Assembly (NCBI GenBank): GCA_963713965.1
Contig: OY970217.1
Span: forward strand, 2,418,001 to 2,482,000
Length of the DNA: 64,000 nucleotides
Direction: 5' to 3'
Source of the DNA: CALAGB01 sp963713965
GTDB taxonomy: Bacteria; Chloroflexota; Chloroflexia; Thermomicrobiales; Thermomicrobiaceae
Shown one piece after another: positions 53,508-61,894 of this stretch. Made by a program: the position numbers and the translations under genes. The notes beneath the pieces were generated by a model, which was not told the DNA's origin, ran no database searches, and worked only from the letters and a program-made list of their open reading frames with translations. Positions within the stretch are counted from its first letter, which is position 1. Every line of letters begins with the position of its first letter.

Positions 53508-54242
53508 TCAGTCTGGGCCCATCGCGACTTCAACGTCCGCGGACGCGGCCCCCGGCTGCGTCACTCTGAGAAGCGTCTCCAGATCCAAATCGTGCTCGAC
53601 CGATACGCCGAAGACCTCGGCGAAGTGCCCCACGACCAGGTCCGAGACCTCGTCCATCTCGACGTGTCGGCCGGTCTGGTGCGCTAGCGAGGTCGCACCC
53701 CGATCCGGGATGCCGCAGGGGATCATGTAGTCGAAGTAGCGCAGGTCGGGGTCGACGTTAAGTGCGAAGCCGTGATAGCTGACGCCGTGATGGATCGAGA
53801 TGCCGACGGCGGCGACTTTGTTTTCACCCAACCAGACGCCGGGGTAGGCTGGATCGATGTCGGCATCCAGGCCGTAGTGCTGGAGCGTCCGCATCACGAC
53901 CGTCTCGAGGTTCTCGACATAACGTCGGACGCTACGCTGTGTCAGTCCCAGGTCGATGATGCTGTAGACGACCAATTGGCCAGGCCCGTGAAAGGTGATG
54001 TCGCCGCCGCGATCGACCTCGTAGCAGACCGCGCCGACGTCGTGCAGCGTTTGCTTGTCAATCAAGAGATTATCGCGAGAGCCGCGACGACCAATGGTGT
54101 AGGTGGGCGCATGCTCGGTCAGCAGCAGCAGGTCGGGCACGTGGTCAAACTGGCGCGCCTCTGCCAGACGCTGCTGCAACCGCCAGGCGTGCAGATAGTC
54201 GAGTCGTCCTGCGGCGACGACATGAATCGTGTTCGTGCTCAT
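53508..54242 (-). CDS. lipB: Octanoyl-ACP:protein octanoyltransferase
   Basis: LipB moves octanoate from ACP to the lipoyl domains of E2 subunits and GcvH. The catalytic pair is present: Lys142 (NKVAAVGI) and Cys176 (MIPCGIPD), with the family motif RGGDITFHGPGQLV. The ATG at 54242 gives 244 residues; nine more codons upstream lack a ribosome site. It follows lipA on the same strand with a 95-base gap. Confidence 0.95.
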   Translation of the reverse strand: MSTNTIHVVAAGRLDYLHAWRLQQRLAEARQFDHVPDLLLLTEHAPTYTIGRRGSRDNLLIDKQTLHDVGAVCYEVDRGGDITFHGPGQLVVYSIIDLGLTQRSVRRYVENLETVVMRTLQHYGLDADIDPAYPGVWLGENKVAAVGISIHHGVSYHGFALNVDPDLRYFDYMIPCGIPDRGATSLAHQTGRHVEMDEVSDLVVGHFAEVFGVSVEHDLDLETLLRVTQPGAASADVEVAMGPD

Positions 54243-54337
54243 GCTGCGCTCAATCTCGCTGAAAGCCATACAGAACGGATCGGGCGAGCGGCGATGGATG
54301 AAGTCCCGCGGCCGCTCGTCGATTTGGTCGGTCGCAT

Positions 54338-55258
54338 TCAGGCGCTTTTGGCCTGTTTGGATTCCCGCAGACGGCGCAGCTTCAACGCTTCGGCCTGGTC
54401 CCCCGCGTGATACGAGGAGCGGACCATGGGACCCGACTCCACATGCCCGAAGCCGATCTCCAGCCCGACCTGCTTGAGGTCCTCGAACTCCTCCAGGCTG
54501 TAGTAGCGCTCGAGCTTCGCATGACGCTTGGAGGGTGGCAGATACTGACCGATGGTCAGGATGTCGACGTCACGGGCGTGCAGGTCGCGCATCACCTCGA
54601 TCAGCTCATCGCGCGTCTCGCCGAGGCCAACCATGACGCCCGACTTGGTGATCATGTTGGGATCCATCTCGTGCACGTGGCTGAAGAGGTCCAGGCTAAC
54701 CTGGTAGTTGTCCCACGGCTGGATCTGGCGGAAGAGGCGCGGAACGGTCTCGACGTTGTGGTTGAGGATGTCCGGCTGGGCGTCCACCACCACTTTGAGC
54801 GCGTCGCAGTTGCCTTCGAAATCCGGAATCAGAACCTCGACACCGCAGTCGGGCAAGCGACGACGAATCTCCTGGATCGTCTCGGCGAATATGACTGCAC
54901 CGCCGTCATTGAGATCGTCGCGATTCACCGAGGTGACGACCGCGAATTTGAGCCCCATCTGCTGGACCGCGTCCGCCACTCGCTTCGGCTCCTGAAGATC
55001 GACGTGGCTCGGCCGGCCCCACTTAACGCTGCAGAAGCGGCAGGAGCGCGTGCAGAGATCGCCCAGAATCATGAACGTGGCGGTCCGCTTGGACCAACAC
55101 TCGTAGATGTTGGGACAACGAGCCTCTTCGCAGACGGTGTGCAGGCTCTGTCCGTGGATCAGATGCTTGAGGTCGACGTAGTTTTCGCTGTGCTGCTTGC
55201 GAACCTTGAACCACTCCGGCTTCTTGCCCAGGACGAGCGGCTGCCGTGATGCGCTCAT
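54338..55258 (-). CDS. lipA: Lipoyl synthase
   Basis: A radical-SAM enzyme that inserts two sulfurs into the octanoyl group. Both iron-sulfur sites are present: auxiliary cluster Cys43, Cys48, Cys54 (CEEARCPNIYEC) and the SAM cluster Cys69, Cys73, Cys76 (CTRSCRFC). The closing RSSYHA serine motif is kept. The ATG at 55258 has GAGGAGAG upstream. With lipB it forms the lipoylation pair that serves SucB. Confidence 0.96.
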   Translation of the reverse strand: MSASRQPLVLGKKPEWFKVRKQHSENYVDLKHLIHGQSLHTVCEEARCPNIYECWSKRTATFMILGDLCTRSCRFCSVKWGRPSHVDLQEPKRVADAVQQMGLKFAVVTSVNRDDLNDGGAVIFAETIQEIRRRLPDCGVEVLIPDFEGNCDALKVVVDAQPDILNHNVETVPRLFRQIQPWDNYQVSLDLFSHVHEMDPNMITKSGVMVGLGETRDELIEVMRDLHARDVDILTIGQYLPPSKRHAKLERYYSLEEFEDLKQVGLEIGFGHVESGPMVRSSYHAGDQAEALKLRRLRESKQAKSA

Positions 55259-55298
55259 TTCGCGTCTCTCCTCGTTCATTCGGCGGTCGGGGATCACT

Positions 55299-55310
55299 GT
55301 TCGATCGAAC
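55299..55310. promoter_or_regulatory. 12-base palindrome upstream of lipA
   Basis: GTTCGATCGAAC is self-complementary and lies 41 bases before the lipA start. It is an inverted order of the SOS half-sites and so is not a LexA box; a role is not known. Confidence 0.25.
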
Positions 55311-55554
55311 TACGGCGCGGACGCCGGCAGGTGCGGTTGCCGGCGCCCGCTCGCTTAGCGGATCGCGACCGAAGTCGCTGCTCCCATCATAGCGCGCCTG
55401 CCCAGTAGATGGCGCCTCATGTCTGGCAACGCCGGAGCTTTGCGGGACATTCCCCGTGACGTGATAGACGCCATCCGCACGGCAGTGCTAGTGTGTGTCC
55501 ACGCGTGTTGACATTGACGATAACTGTCGCGTTTCAGGCGAGAGGCGGACCAGG

Positions 55555-56196
55555 ATGAAGGTGATTGGTGCCGGATTCGGACGGACCGGGACGTACTCGT
55601 TGAAGGTTGCGCTCGAAATGCTCGGATTCGGGCCTTGCTACCACATGGTGGAGGTCTTCCAGAATCCGGAGCACGTCGCGACGTGGCAAGCCGCGGGTGA
55701 CGGTCAACCTGTCGATTGGAAAGCGCTGCTCGATGGGTACCACGCCGCTGTCGACTGGCCTGCCTGTCGCTTCTACGCCGATCTGATGGACGTCTTCCCC
55801 GACGCCAAGGTGCTCCTCACCGTGCGTGATCCGGAGAAGTGGCACACCAGCGTGATGAACACGATCCATCCGCGAAACAACGACGAGAGCGACGACCCCA
55901 AGTCACTGGCTCAGCGGCGTATGACCACGTCAGTCATCTGGGACGGGACGTTCAATGGGCGTCTTGACGAGAAGGATTACGCGATCGGCATCTATGAGCG
56001 GCACATCGAGGAGGTCAAGCAGCGCGTTCCGGCTGATCGATTGCTTGTGTATCAAGTAAGTGAAGGATGGGAGCCCCTCTGCCGCTTCCTCGACGTACCC
56101 GTCCCCACGGATACGCCCTTTCCGCGACTGAACGACACGGAGTCATTCCGTCAGCGATTCCAGTCGAACGTGGAGGAGACGACGCAGGCGAGTTGA
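55555..56196 (+). CDS. Sulfotransferase-family protein
   Basis: A 213-residue P-loop protein with the PAPS 5'-phosphosulfate-type loop GAGFGRTGTYSLKVALE at the N-terminus, and the 3'-phosphate region VLLTVRDPEKWHTSVM. It matches the short sulfotransferase/NAD-dependent-epimerase-like group seen in many bacteria. The ATG at 55555 has the loop within ten residues, as usual, and is preferred to the longer frame from 55495. Sulfate acceptor unknown. Confidence 0.82.
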   Translation: MKVIGAGFGRTGTYSLKVALEMLGFGPCYHMVEVFQNPEHVATWQAAGDGQPVDWKALLDGYHAAVDWPACRFYADLMDVFPDAKVLLTVRDPEKWHTSVMNTIHPRNNDESDDPKSLAQRRMTTSVIWDGTFNGRLDEKDYAIGIYERHIEEVKQRVPADRLLVYQVSEGWEPLCRFLDVPVPTDTPFPRLNDTESFRQRFQSNVEETTQAS

Positions 56197-56211
56197 TGGG
56201 GTGCGGAAGAG

Positions 56212-56346
56212 CCCTCATCCCCGGCCCTTCTCCCGTCCGAACGGGAGAAGGGAGACGCAGTACCAACGTTGGGCGTTGTTCCCCTTCTCCTGCCGGGTAC
56301 CTGCTTGCGGGTGTGGAGAAGGTGGCGCCGTAGCGCCGGATGAGGG
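56212..56346. repeat. Palindromic REP-like element, copy 2
   Basis: Outer arms CCCTCATCCCCGG and CCGGATGAGGG surround CCCTTCTCCC/GGGAGAAGGG and further short hairpins (ACCTGCTTGCGGGT, GGCGCCGTAGCGCC). The outer arms and general plan match the element at 28692-28791. It lies between the convergent sulfotransferase and FAD oxidoreductase genes. Confidence 0.78.
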
Positions 56347-56380
56347 TGGTTTGGCATGAGGCCCGCCCGCACCCATCTCA

Positions 56381-57562
56381 CTACCTTGAAATCGTCCGGT
56401 TGCGATAGCCGTAGTTGGTCTCATCGTGCCAGGGCTTGCCCTCTGCGAAGCGAGAGGCTCGGAACGGTGTCAGGTCGGCCGTGACCGGCTCGCCACCGGT
56501 GATCCATTCGCTCATGCACTTGCCGATGGCCGGTGACGTCTTGAAGGACGTGCCGCTATCTCCCGCCATGATGAAGAGGCCGGGAGTGGACGGCGGCTGA
56601 TCGATGATCGGGTGGTGGTCTGGGCTGAGCATGTACATGCCAGCCCAGCCGCCACGCATGGTCGCCTCACGTGTGGACGGGAAGCGGGTGGCCAGCTTGC
56701 CGCGCGCCATCTCCACCTGATCGCCGTCGACCGTCTCATTGAATCCGTCGGGATCGACTCCGGTGCCGCCTGACTCGGCGCCGATCAGGATGCCGCTCTC
56801 TCCTTCTGGACGGAACCAGCTGTTGGCCACCGTGTCGATGAAGACATTGCGCGGCCCGCGGCTGCCGTAAGGCCGGCGGAAGATGACGACCTGGCTGCGA
56901 TAGGAGATCAGGCCAAGGTCGAGCCCCAGCGGTTTGAGTAGGCGATCGGCCCAGGCTCCGCCTGCTAGCACGACGGTAGGCGCGTCGATCGGCCCGGCGG
57001 TGGTGTCGACCCCCACCACGCGGTCCTTCTCCGTGCGGATGGTCGTGACAGTCGTGTGGGTCATGACGTTCACACCCAATTCTCGTGCCCGTTTGGCGAA
57101 GGCGTAGGTGGTGGCATTGGGATCGGCGAAGCCGCTCTCCGGCTCGTAGGCGACGTAGGTGAGCCCCTCGATGTTGGCTTCCGGCTCGATCTTCTGCATC
57201 TCCTCGGCGGTAATGACCTGCGTCTTGATGCCGATGCGCTGTTGGTCGGTCACGTTCTGACGCAGCTGCTCCTCATACTCCGGCGCGACGACCTGGAAGA
57301 AGCCGATCGGCTGGAAACCGCAGTCGCCGCCAACGATCTCGTCCCAGTTGCTGAAGATCTTGAGGCTCTCGTAGGCCAGCTTCGATTCGTAGGGGTTGGT
57401 GTAGTGCATGCGCACAAGGGCACCTGATTTGCCGCTGGCGCCGGAGCCCAGGTGGGCGCGCTCGACTAAGGTGACGTTCTTCACCCCGGCTTTGGCCAGG
57501 TGATAGGCGATGCTGCTCCCGTTGACTCCACCGCCGATGACGACGACGTCGGCTGTTGGCAT
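56381..57562 (-). CDS. FAD-dependent oxidoreductase, DAO/sarcosine-oxidase-beta type
   Basis: A 393-residue flavoprotein of the D-amino-acid-oxidase family: dinucleotide motif VVVIGGGVNGSSIAYHLAKAG at the start, GSGASGKSGALVR near residue 45, and a C-terminal GTSFKTSPAIGKCMSEWI FAD motif. The frame is open for 90 codons before the ATG at 57562, but that part is Ser/Ala/Arg-rich and not protein-like, while GGAGAG stands just before this ATG. Substrate is probably a secondary amine or amino acid. Confidence 0.9.
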   Translation of the reverse strand: MPTADVVVIGGGVNGSSIAYHLAKAGVKNVTLVERAHLGSGASGKSGALVRMHYTNPYESKLAYESLKIFSNWDEIVGGDCGFQPIGFFQVVAPEYEEQLRQNVTDQQRIGIKTQVITAEEMQKIEPEANIEGLTYVAYEPESGFADPNATTYAFAKRARELGVNVMTHTTVTTIRTEKDRVVGVDTTAGPIDAPTVVLAGGAWADRLLKPLGLDLGLISYRSQVVIFRRPYGSRGPRNVFIDTVANSWFRPEGESGILIGAESGGTGVDPDGFNETVDGDQVEMARGKLATRFPSTREATMRGGWAGMYMLSPDHHPIIDQPPSTPGLFIMAGDSGTSFKTSPAIGKCMSEWITGGEPVTADLTPFRASRFAEGKPWHDETNYGYRNRTISR

Positions 57563-57638
57563 CTCATCTCTCCAGGTTTCTCTTGACGTTCGTTGAAGAT
57601 CCGGCTCTGGCTGATTACCCCATCGTGGCTGGAGCCTG

Positions 57639-58265
57639 TCAAGGCGCGCCAGTGTCGTCGGGCTGTTGGATGGTGACGCCGTAGCCGATGCGCAGCTCCT
57701 CGACGATGCGGGCCCAGGAGCGTTGGATGGTGCGGGAATGGAGACCGAGGATGCGCGCGATCTCACGCACGCGCAAGTTGTAGCCGATGCGCAGTTCGAG
57801 CACGGTTCGCTCGCGCGGCTCCAGGCTGGCACCGATCTCGGCCAGCAGTAGGACGTCGGTCGGGTCGGGTGGGGGTGCTGGTTCGGCGATCTCGTCGAGT
57901 GGCACCATGCGCGTGGCCGACCAGCCCCGCTCCAAAACGTCGACGGCGCGGGCCAGTCGCCAGGGGAAGCGACTGAAGAAGTAGCCGAGGAAGCTCTCCT
58001 GCCCCGGCCAGCGATCGACGATGTCGCAGAAGACGAGAAATGCCTCCTGCTCTACGTCGGTTACTTCGCAGACAGCCAGCTGCCGCACGCGATAGCGGTA
58101 GCGGCGAACGAAGCGTTCGATCTTGAAGTTGAGGGCCCGATAGAGGTCGTTGCGGATCTGGATATCGGTGCGGGCGCGCAACGCCATGGCACCGAGACGT
58201 GCGTCGAGCTCGGGAGACGCCTCGAAATCGCCAAGCGACTCAACGATGTGCGGTACTGCGGACAT
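57639..58265 (-). CDS. Sigma-70-family-like RNA polymerase sigma factor
   Basis: A 208-residue protein with region-2-like helices (LNFKIERFVRRYRYR, VEQEAFLVFCDIVDRWPGQ) and a region-4 helix-turn-helix (LEPRERTVLELRIGYNLRVR, then LGLHSRTIQRSWARIVEEL). It is ECF-like in size, but no anti-sigma gene adjoins. GGAGGGG precedes the ATG. A strong hairpin at 58281-58296 sits just upstream of the ribosome site. Confidence 0.75.
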   Translation of the reverse strand: MSAVPHIVESLGDFEASPELDARLGAMALRARTDIQIRNDLYRALNFKIERFVRRYRYRVRQLAVCEVTDVEQEAFLVFCDIVDRWPGQESFLGYFFSRFPWRLARAVDVLERGWSATRMVPLDEIAEPAPPPDPTDVLLLAEIGASLEPRERTVLELRIGYNLRVREIARILGLHSRTIQRSWARIVEELRIGYGVTIQQPDDTGAP

Positions 58266-58280
58266 GACTGAATCCCCTCC

Positions 58281-58296
58281 GCCGGCAACTGCCGGC
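58281..58296 (-). promoter_or_regulatory. Hairpin before the sigma-factor ribosome site
   Basis: GCCGGCA and TGCCGGC flank two bases, followed on the minus strand by GGAGGGGATTCAGTC and the ATG. It could be a leader hairpin influencing translation or an operator. Confidence 0.4.
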
Positions 58297-58427
58297 CGCC
58301 ACCCCCGGGCCGTTCCCGGTTGGCATGAGGTGTAGGCGCTTCGGCGCTCAGCTACGTTGGATGGCTCTCTGGAGCTCGGGTGTCACGATCGGTCGTTCCC
58401 GGCAACCGATCGCCTGGCCGGCCGGGG

Positions 58428-58637
58428 TTACGTCTCCGGCGGCCGGTGGATGTTCAGCACGTGACGCGTGCCGCATTTGGGGCACGTCGCCTGCAGCTGA
58501 TCGTGGGCGATGTAATAGCGGTCGCGCACTTTGATCTCGATCCGTCCCGATTGATCGTAGATCGCCAGCAGGACCGGCGGGTTCGAGCAGTCGCAGACCC
58601 AGCGGACGCTGCGGTCCTCGTGCTCGTGTTGATCCAC
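58428..58637 (-). CDS. Small zinc-ribbon protein
   Basis: A 69-residue protein with two cysteine pairs, CDC near residue 15 and CPKCG near residue 52, with IEIKV between them, like the Com/YkvS-type zinc ribbons. The start is GTG at 58637, with a near-perfect AGGAGG six bases upstream, which supports real translation. It lies 160 bases upstream of the sigma-like gene on the same strand. Function unknown. Confidence 0.72.
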   Translation of the reverse strand: MDQHEHEDRSVRWVCDCSNPPVLLAIYDQSGRIEIKVRDRYYIAHDQLQATCPKCGTRHVLNIHRPPET

Positions 58638-58693
58638 CTCATACCTCCTCTCTCACTCACTGACTCTCCTCACAGGTGGTATTGGACAAATCA

Positions 58694-58828
58694 GATCGGG
58701 AATTGTCCGGCCATCGCCCCGGGTTGAGCGGTGTCTGTCGAAATAGATCGGCAATTGCCCGGCGTGGGCGTGGGTTGGGTACCGAATCACCTCGTCTATG
58801 ACCATTCAACCCAGGGTGAACGTCGGAC
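58694..58828. repeat. Dispersed repeat cluster A
   Basis: GATCGGGAATTGTCCGG (58694) and GATCGGCAATTGCCCGG (58746) are near copies, and a 16-base string GAAATAGATCGGCAAT (58740) recurs at 60517. A further segment, ACCATTCAACCCAGGGTGAA (58801), recurs at 60851. The cluster fills the gap between the zinc-ribbon and dinB genes. Confidence 0.65.
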
Positions 58829-58843
58829 GAGAACCATCTGCGC

Positions 58844-60064
58844 TCATGATTCATAGGCTGACATGAATGGCTGAACCGATTGCTGCTGTTCGCCGCGCGG
58901 CTGAAGCCAGCCCGGCTGGATGACCCCCTGGCCGTGGCGCTCCACCAGTCGATCCAGCGCGGTGTTCAGTCGCCGATGGCGTAACGGATCGACGTCGAAA
59001 AGCGGGAGCTGAATAGCCAACGGGCTGAGGGTCGCCACCCGCACACCGAGCAGGCGGATCGGCGCCCGCCGCTGCTCGAGGATCTGCTGCGTCAGCTCCA
59101 TGGCGACGGCGGCGATCTCCCGGTGAGAATCGGTCGGACGCAGCAGGCGTCGCTGTTTCCCGACCGTCTCGAAATCGCTGTAGCGCAGCTTGACGGAGAC
59201 GACTCCGGCCAGCAGTTCCTTGCGGCGTAGATCGCGACCCGTGTACTCAGCCAGCTGGTAGAGAGAGCGCTCGATCTCGACCTGTGCGGTCAGATCGCGG
59301 CTATAGGTTCGCTCGTGCCCGACCGAACGACGCGGCCCGCCATCCGGCTCGACCGGCCGCTCGTCGATGCCGCGAGCCCGTGCCTGCACGTTACCGGCGC
59401 GCTTGCCGAAGATCGGCTCGAGGAGCGCGACCGGCAGTTGAGCCAGCCCGCCCAGCGTCGTGACGCCGTTCTGGTTCAGCCGTGCGGTCGCCTTAGGGCC
59501 AATGCCCGGCATGCGCTCCACCGGCAACGGCGCCAGGAATTGCTCCTCACTGCCCAGCTCCACCACGCGCAGGCCGTCCGGCTTATCCAGATCGGAGGCG
59601 ATCTTGGCCACCATGCGGCTGGAGGCGACGCCCAGCGAGACGACCAACTGCAGCTCGTCGCGCACCTGCTGCTTGATCGCCTCGGCCGCGGCACGAGGTG
59701 TGGCGAAGGAACGACCGGCATGACTCAGATCGAGATAGGCTTCATCGATACTGACCATCTCGACGATGGGGCTGAAGCTCTCCAGGATCTCCTGAAAGCG
59801 TCGGGAGAGATCGCGGTAGTAATCCCCATCACCCGGCAGAAAGATCGCGTCGGGGCAGAGGCGAACCGCCTGAGCGGCAGGCATGGCTGAATGGACGCCG
59901 AAGGCTCGAGCTTCGTAGCTCGCGGCCGCGACGACGCCTCGACCGCCCGGACGGCCACCGACGATGACCGGCTTGCCGCGCAGTTCCGGATGGCGCAGGA
60001 TTTCGGCGGCGGCAAAGAAGGCGTCGAGATCGGCATGGACGATCACGCGCTGCCACTGATCCAC
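58844..60064 (-). CDS. dinB: DNA polymerase IV, Y family
   Basis: A 406-residue translesion polymerase with active-site acids Asp12 (HADLDAFFA) and Asp107-Glu108 (SIDEAYLD), a helix-hairpin-helix (LPVERMPGIGPKATARL) and a beta-clamp binding motif QLPLF near residue 360. The start is GTG at 60064 after GGGGGG. A perfect SOS box lies 42 bases upstream, so damage induction through LexA is likely. It is catalytically complete, unlike the ImuB homologue at 48741. Confidence 0.95.
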   Translation of the reverse strand: MDQWQRVIVHADLDAFFAAAEILRHPELRGKPVIVGGRPGGRGVVAAASYEARAFGVHSAMPAAQAVRLCPDAIFLPGDGDYYRDLSRRFQEILESFSPIVEMVSIDEAYLDLSHAGRSFATPRAAAEAIKQQVRDELQLVVSLGVASSRMVAKIASDLDKPDGLRVVELGSEEQFLAPLPVERMPGIGPKATARLNQNGVTTLGGLAQLPVALLEPIFGKRAGNVQARARGIDERPVEPDGGPRRSVGHERTYSRDLTAQVEIERSLYQLAEYTGRDLRRKELLAGVVSVKLRYSDFETVGKQRRLLRPTDSHREIAAVAMELTQQILEQRRAPIRLLGVRVATLSPLAIQLPLFDVDPLRHRRLNTALDRLVERHGQGVIQPGWLQPRGEQQQSVQPFMSAYES

Positions 60065-60106
60065 CGCACCCCCCAGAGCCGAAATCGATACGTCAAACAG
60101 AATTCA

Positions 60107-60118
60107 GAACATTTGTTC
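60107..60118. promoter_or_regulatory. LexA (SOS) box upstream of dinB
   Basis: GAACATTTGTTC is a perfect GAACNNNNGTTC operator, 42 bases before the dinB GTG. It shares the form of the imuB box. Confidence 0.87.
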
Positions 60119-60245
60119 TCATTCTAGGAGCGCGTCCGAACAGTGTCAAGGGGACTGAAGTACCTGGGGAACCCAGATTGACGATGCCAGAGGGCCAAAC
60201 GTGTGCTATATCAACCCAACAATGAGCGTCTGAGTGGAGGCCAAT

Positions 60246-60515
60246 GTGACGAACGAGCGAGTCCGAATCCGCATAACCATGTCAAAAGCCCTCATCGCCG
60301 ACGTCGATCGGTTGGTTGGACTACGCCATCGAAGTGAGTTCGTCACGGACGCAGTCCGACAGAAACTCTCACGTGAACGATTGCGTCGCGCAGCCCTCGA
60401 GCTCGGCGGATCACTCGCCGACAAGCACATCCCCGGTTGGGAGTCGACGGAGTCAGCCGCGGAGTGGGTGCGTTCGCTGCGTCAAGAGTTTGACGCGTCT
60501 CTGAATGGCCACTGA
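60246..60515 (+). CDS. Orphan ribbon-helix-helix antitoxin-like protein
   Basis: An 89-residue protein with an N-terminal ribbon-helix-helix (RVRIRITMSKALIADVDRLV, then HRSEFVTDAVRQKLSRE), a VapB-like pattern, and an acidic C-terminal tail (WESTESAAEWVRSLRQEF) that would bind a toxin. The GTG at 60246 follows GGAGG by five bases. No PIN-domain or other toxin frame follows; the sequence right after the stop is a dispersed repeat, so the partner appears lost. Confidence 0.75.
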   Translation: MTNERVRIRITMSKALIADVDRLVGLRHRSEFVTDAVRQKLSRERLRRAALELGGSLADKHIPGWESTESAAEWVRSLRQEFDASLNGH

Positions 60516-60952
60516 GGAAATAGATCGGCAATCGCTCCAGGACCACTCGGGGCTGATGGTGATTGATCAAATACCTGGATGCCTGGCAACGGTCGTCGGC
60601 CCGAGACCGAAGGGCAACCAACACCCACTTCGTGGGTACCCGGATTGCCCCTACGAACATACGCGTACGTTCAGCCCCCGGGGGCACCCGCTTGCGGGTC
60701 GGACTTCGTTTTTGTAGCCCAGGATGGTTCTCTCCCTCCAGTGAAGGGATGCTCCCCTTCCGTGGGAAGGGGCAAAGGGGATGGACCGTTAGTGAGGGTG
60801 CGATTAGTCCCGGGCGAACGTATCGCGATTACCCAGCCAAATTGTCAAACACCATCAACCCAGGGCGGACGTGGAACCACCGCCGAAACATTTCTTCAAC
60901 GACCATAGTGAAACTCAAAAGCAACAGCCAAGCTGATCTCCCGTTCCCCCAA
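60516..60952. repeat. Repeat-rich spacer, cluster B
   Basis: Starts with GAAATAGATCGGCAAT (60517-60532), shared with 58740-58755. It contains a perfect hairpin CCCCTTCC/GGAAGGGG (60754-60772), a shorter ACCCGC/GCGGGT arm pair near 60688, and ACCATCAACCCAGGGCGGAC (60851) shared with 58801. Short frames here show no family resemblance. The DNA looks like decayed repeats without genes. Confidence 0.6.
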
Positions 60953-61894
60953 TCACCCGCCCTGCGTCAGGAAGGTCTCGATGGCGTTGGTGAGTGCACC
61001 AGCGATGACGTTCTGCACGCTTGGCTCGGTGACGGCGGTCGCCTCACTTGGGTTTGAGAGGAAGAAGATCTCGCTGAGCGCGCCCGGCATACTGCTCGGC
61101 GTGAGCTCGCCTGGAACCCCTGGCCCCAGCATTACCAGGTGGTTGTAGCTGTCGGGCAGCGTCCCCATGCTCTCACCGCCGACGTCACCGTCCGCCGAGA
61201 TGCCACGATTGGGCGTTGTGTACCCCTGCGCATGCAGTGCGTTCATCAGGTTCTGCTGCACCAGCTGCGCGAACTGCTGATTCTTGCTGGAGAAGGGGCG
61301 GGCCGTGTCGTAGAAAGTTTCGGTGCCGCTGACCGACGGGTCTGAGTAGGCATTCATGTGCAGGCTGAGCAGTATCTTGGCGTTGCTGGCATTCGCCTTG
61401 TCGATGCGGCACTGCAAATCGTTCAGCACACCGCCCACCACGATGGTCTGCCCATCCGCTGAGAGATCCGATGGGTTGATACACGGATCGTCGTCGGTGG
61501 TGCGCGACATCACCACGGTCAGCCCATCGGCGCGCAGCTGGGCTGCGACCTTCAGCGCGATCTGCAACACCACCGTCTTCTCGTCCACCAGCGTGCCGTC
61601 ATTGGTGTAGCCGCTGGTGCCGGAGTCGACGCCTCCATGACCGGGATCGAGGAAGACCGTGCCGCTCAGGTGCTTATTGCTGGTGAGCACTCCTTGCGAA
61701 TTGGCGTCGACGATCGTCATGGGCGATGGGGCGTTGAGGTCCTGGGCCGCCGACTTTTTCGAGCCTGACGAGCAGGCCGAGAGAGGCAGTATCAGGGTCA
61801 ACGCCGACAGCAAGACGAACAGGACGCGCCCCGGCTGATGCCTCTTGAACGATCTGCGCACGTACGCGACTCCCAACGCTGTGATGACTGCCAT
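60953..61894 (-). CDS. N-acetylmuramoyl-L-alanine amidase, lipoprotein
   Basis: A 313-residue amidase_3 protein that cleaves the amide between peptide and glycan in peptidoglycan. An N-terminal membrane helix ends in lipobox LSAC (Cys41), so it is anchored outside the cell. The zinc site is LDPGHGG, SLHMNAYSD and the catalytic Glu in GALSEIFFLSNPSEA. It supports a cell envelope with peptidoglycan. It stands alone, followed by the repeat-rich spacer. Confidence 0.92.
   Translation of the reverse strand: MAVITALGVAYVRRSFKRHQPGRVLFVLLSALTLILPLSACSSGSKKSAAQDLNAPSPMTIVDANSQGVLTSNKHLSGTVFLDPGHGGVDSGTSGYTNDGTLVDEKTVVLQIALKVAAQLRADGLTVVMSRTTDDDPCINPSDLSADGQTIVVGGVLNDLQCRIDKANASNAKILLSLHMNAYSDPSVSGTETFYDTARPFSSKNQQFAQLVQQNLMNALHAQGYTTPNRGISADGDVGGESMGTLPDSYNHLVMLGPGVPGELTPSSMPGALSEIFFLSNPSEATAVTEPSVQNVIAGALTNAIETFLTQGG

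Noticed and set aside
54407..55249. Plus-strand frame of 280 codons opposite lipA
   Set aside because: It mirrors the lipA codons and shows no motif, while lipA has both cysteine clusters.
60505..60717. Frame directly after the antitoxin, considered as a toxin
   Set aside because: No PIN-domain acids or start pattern; the DNA matches a dispersed repeat.
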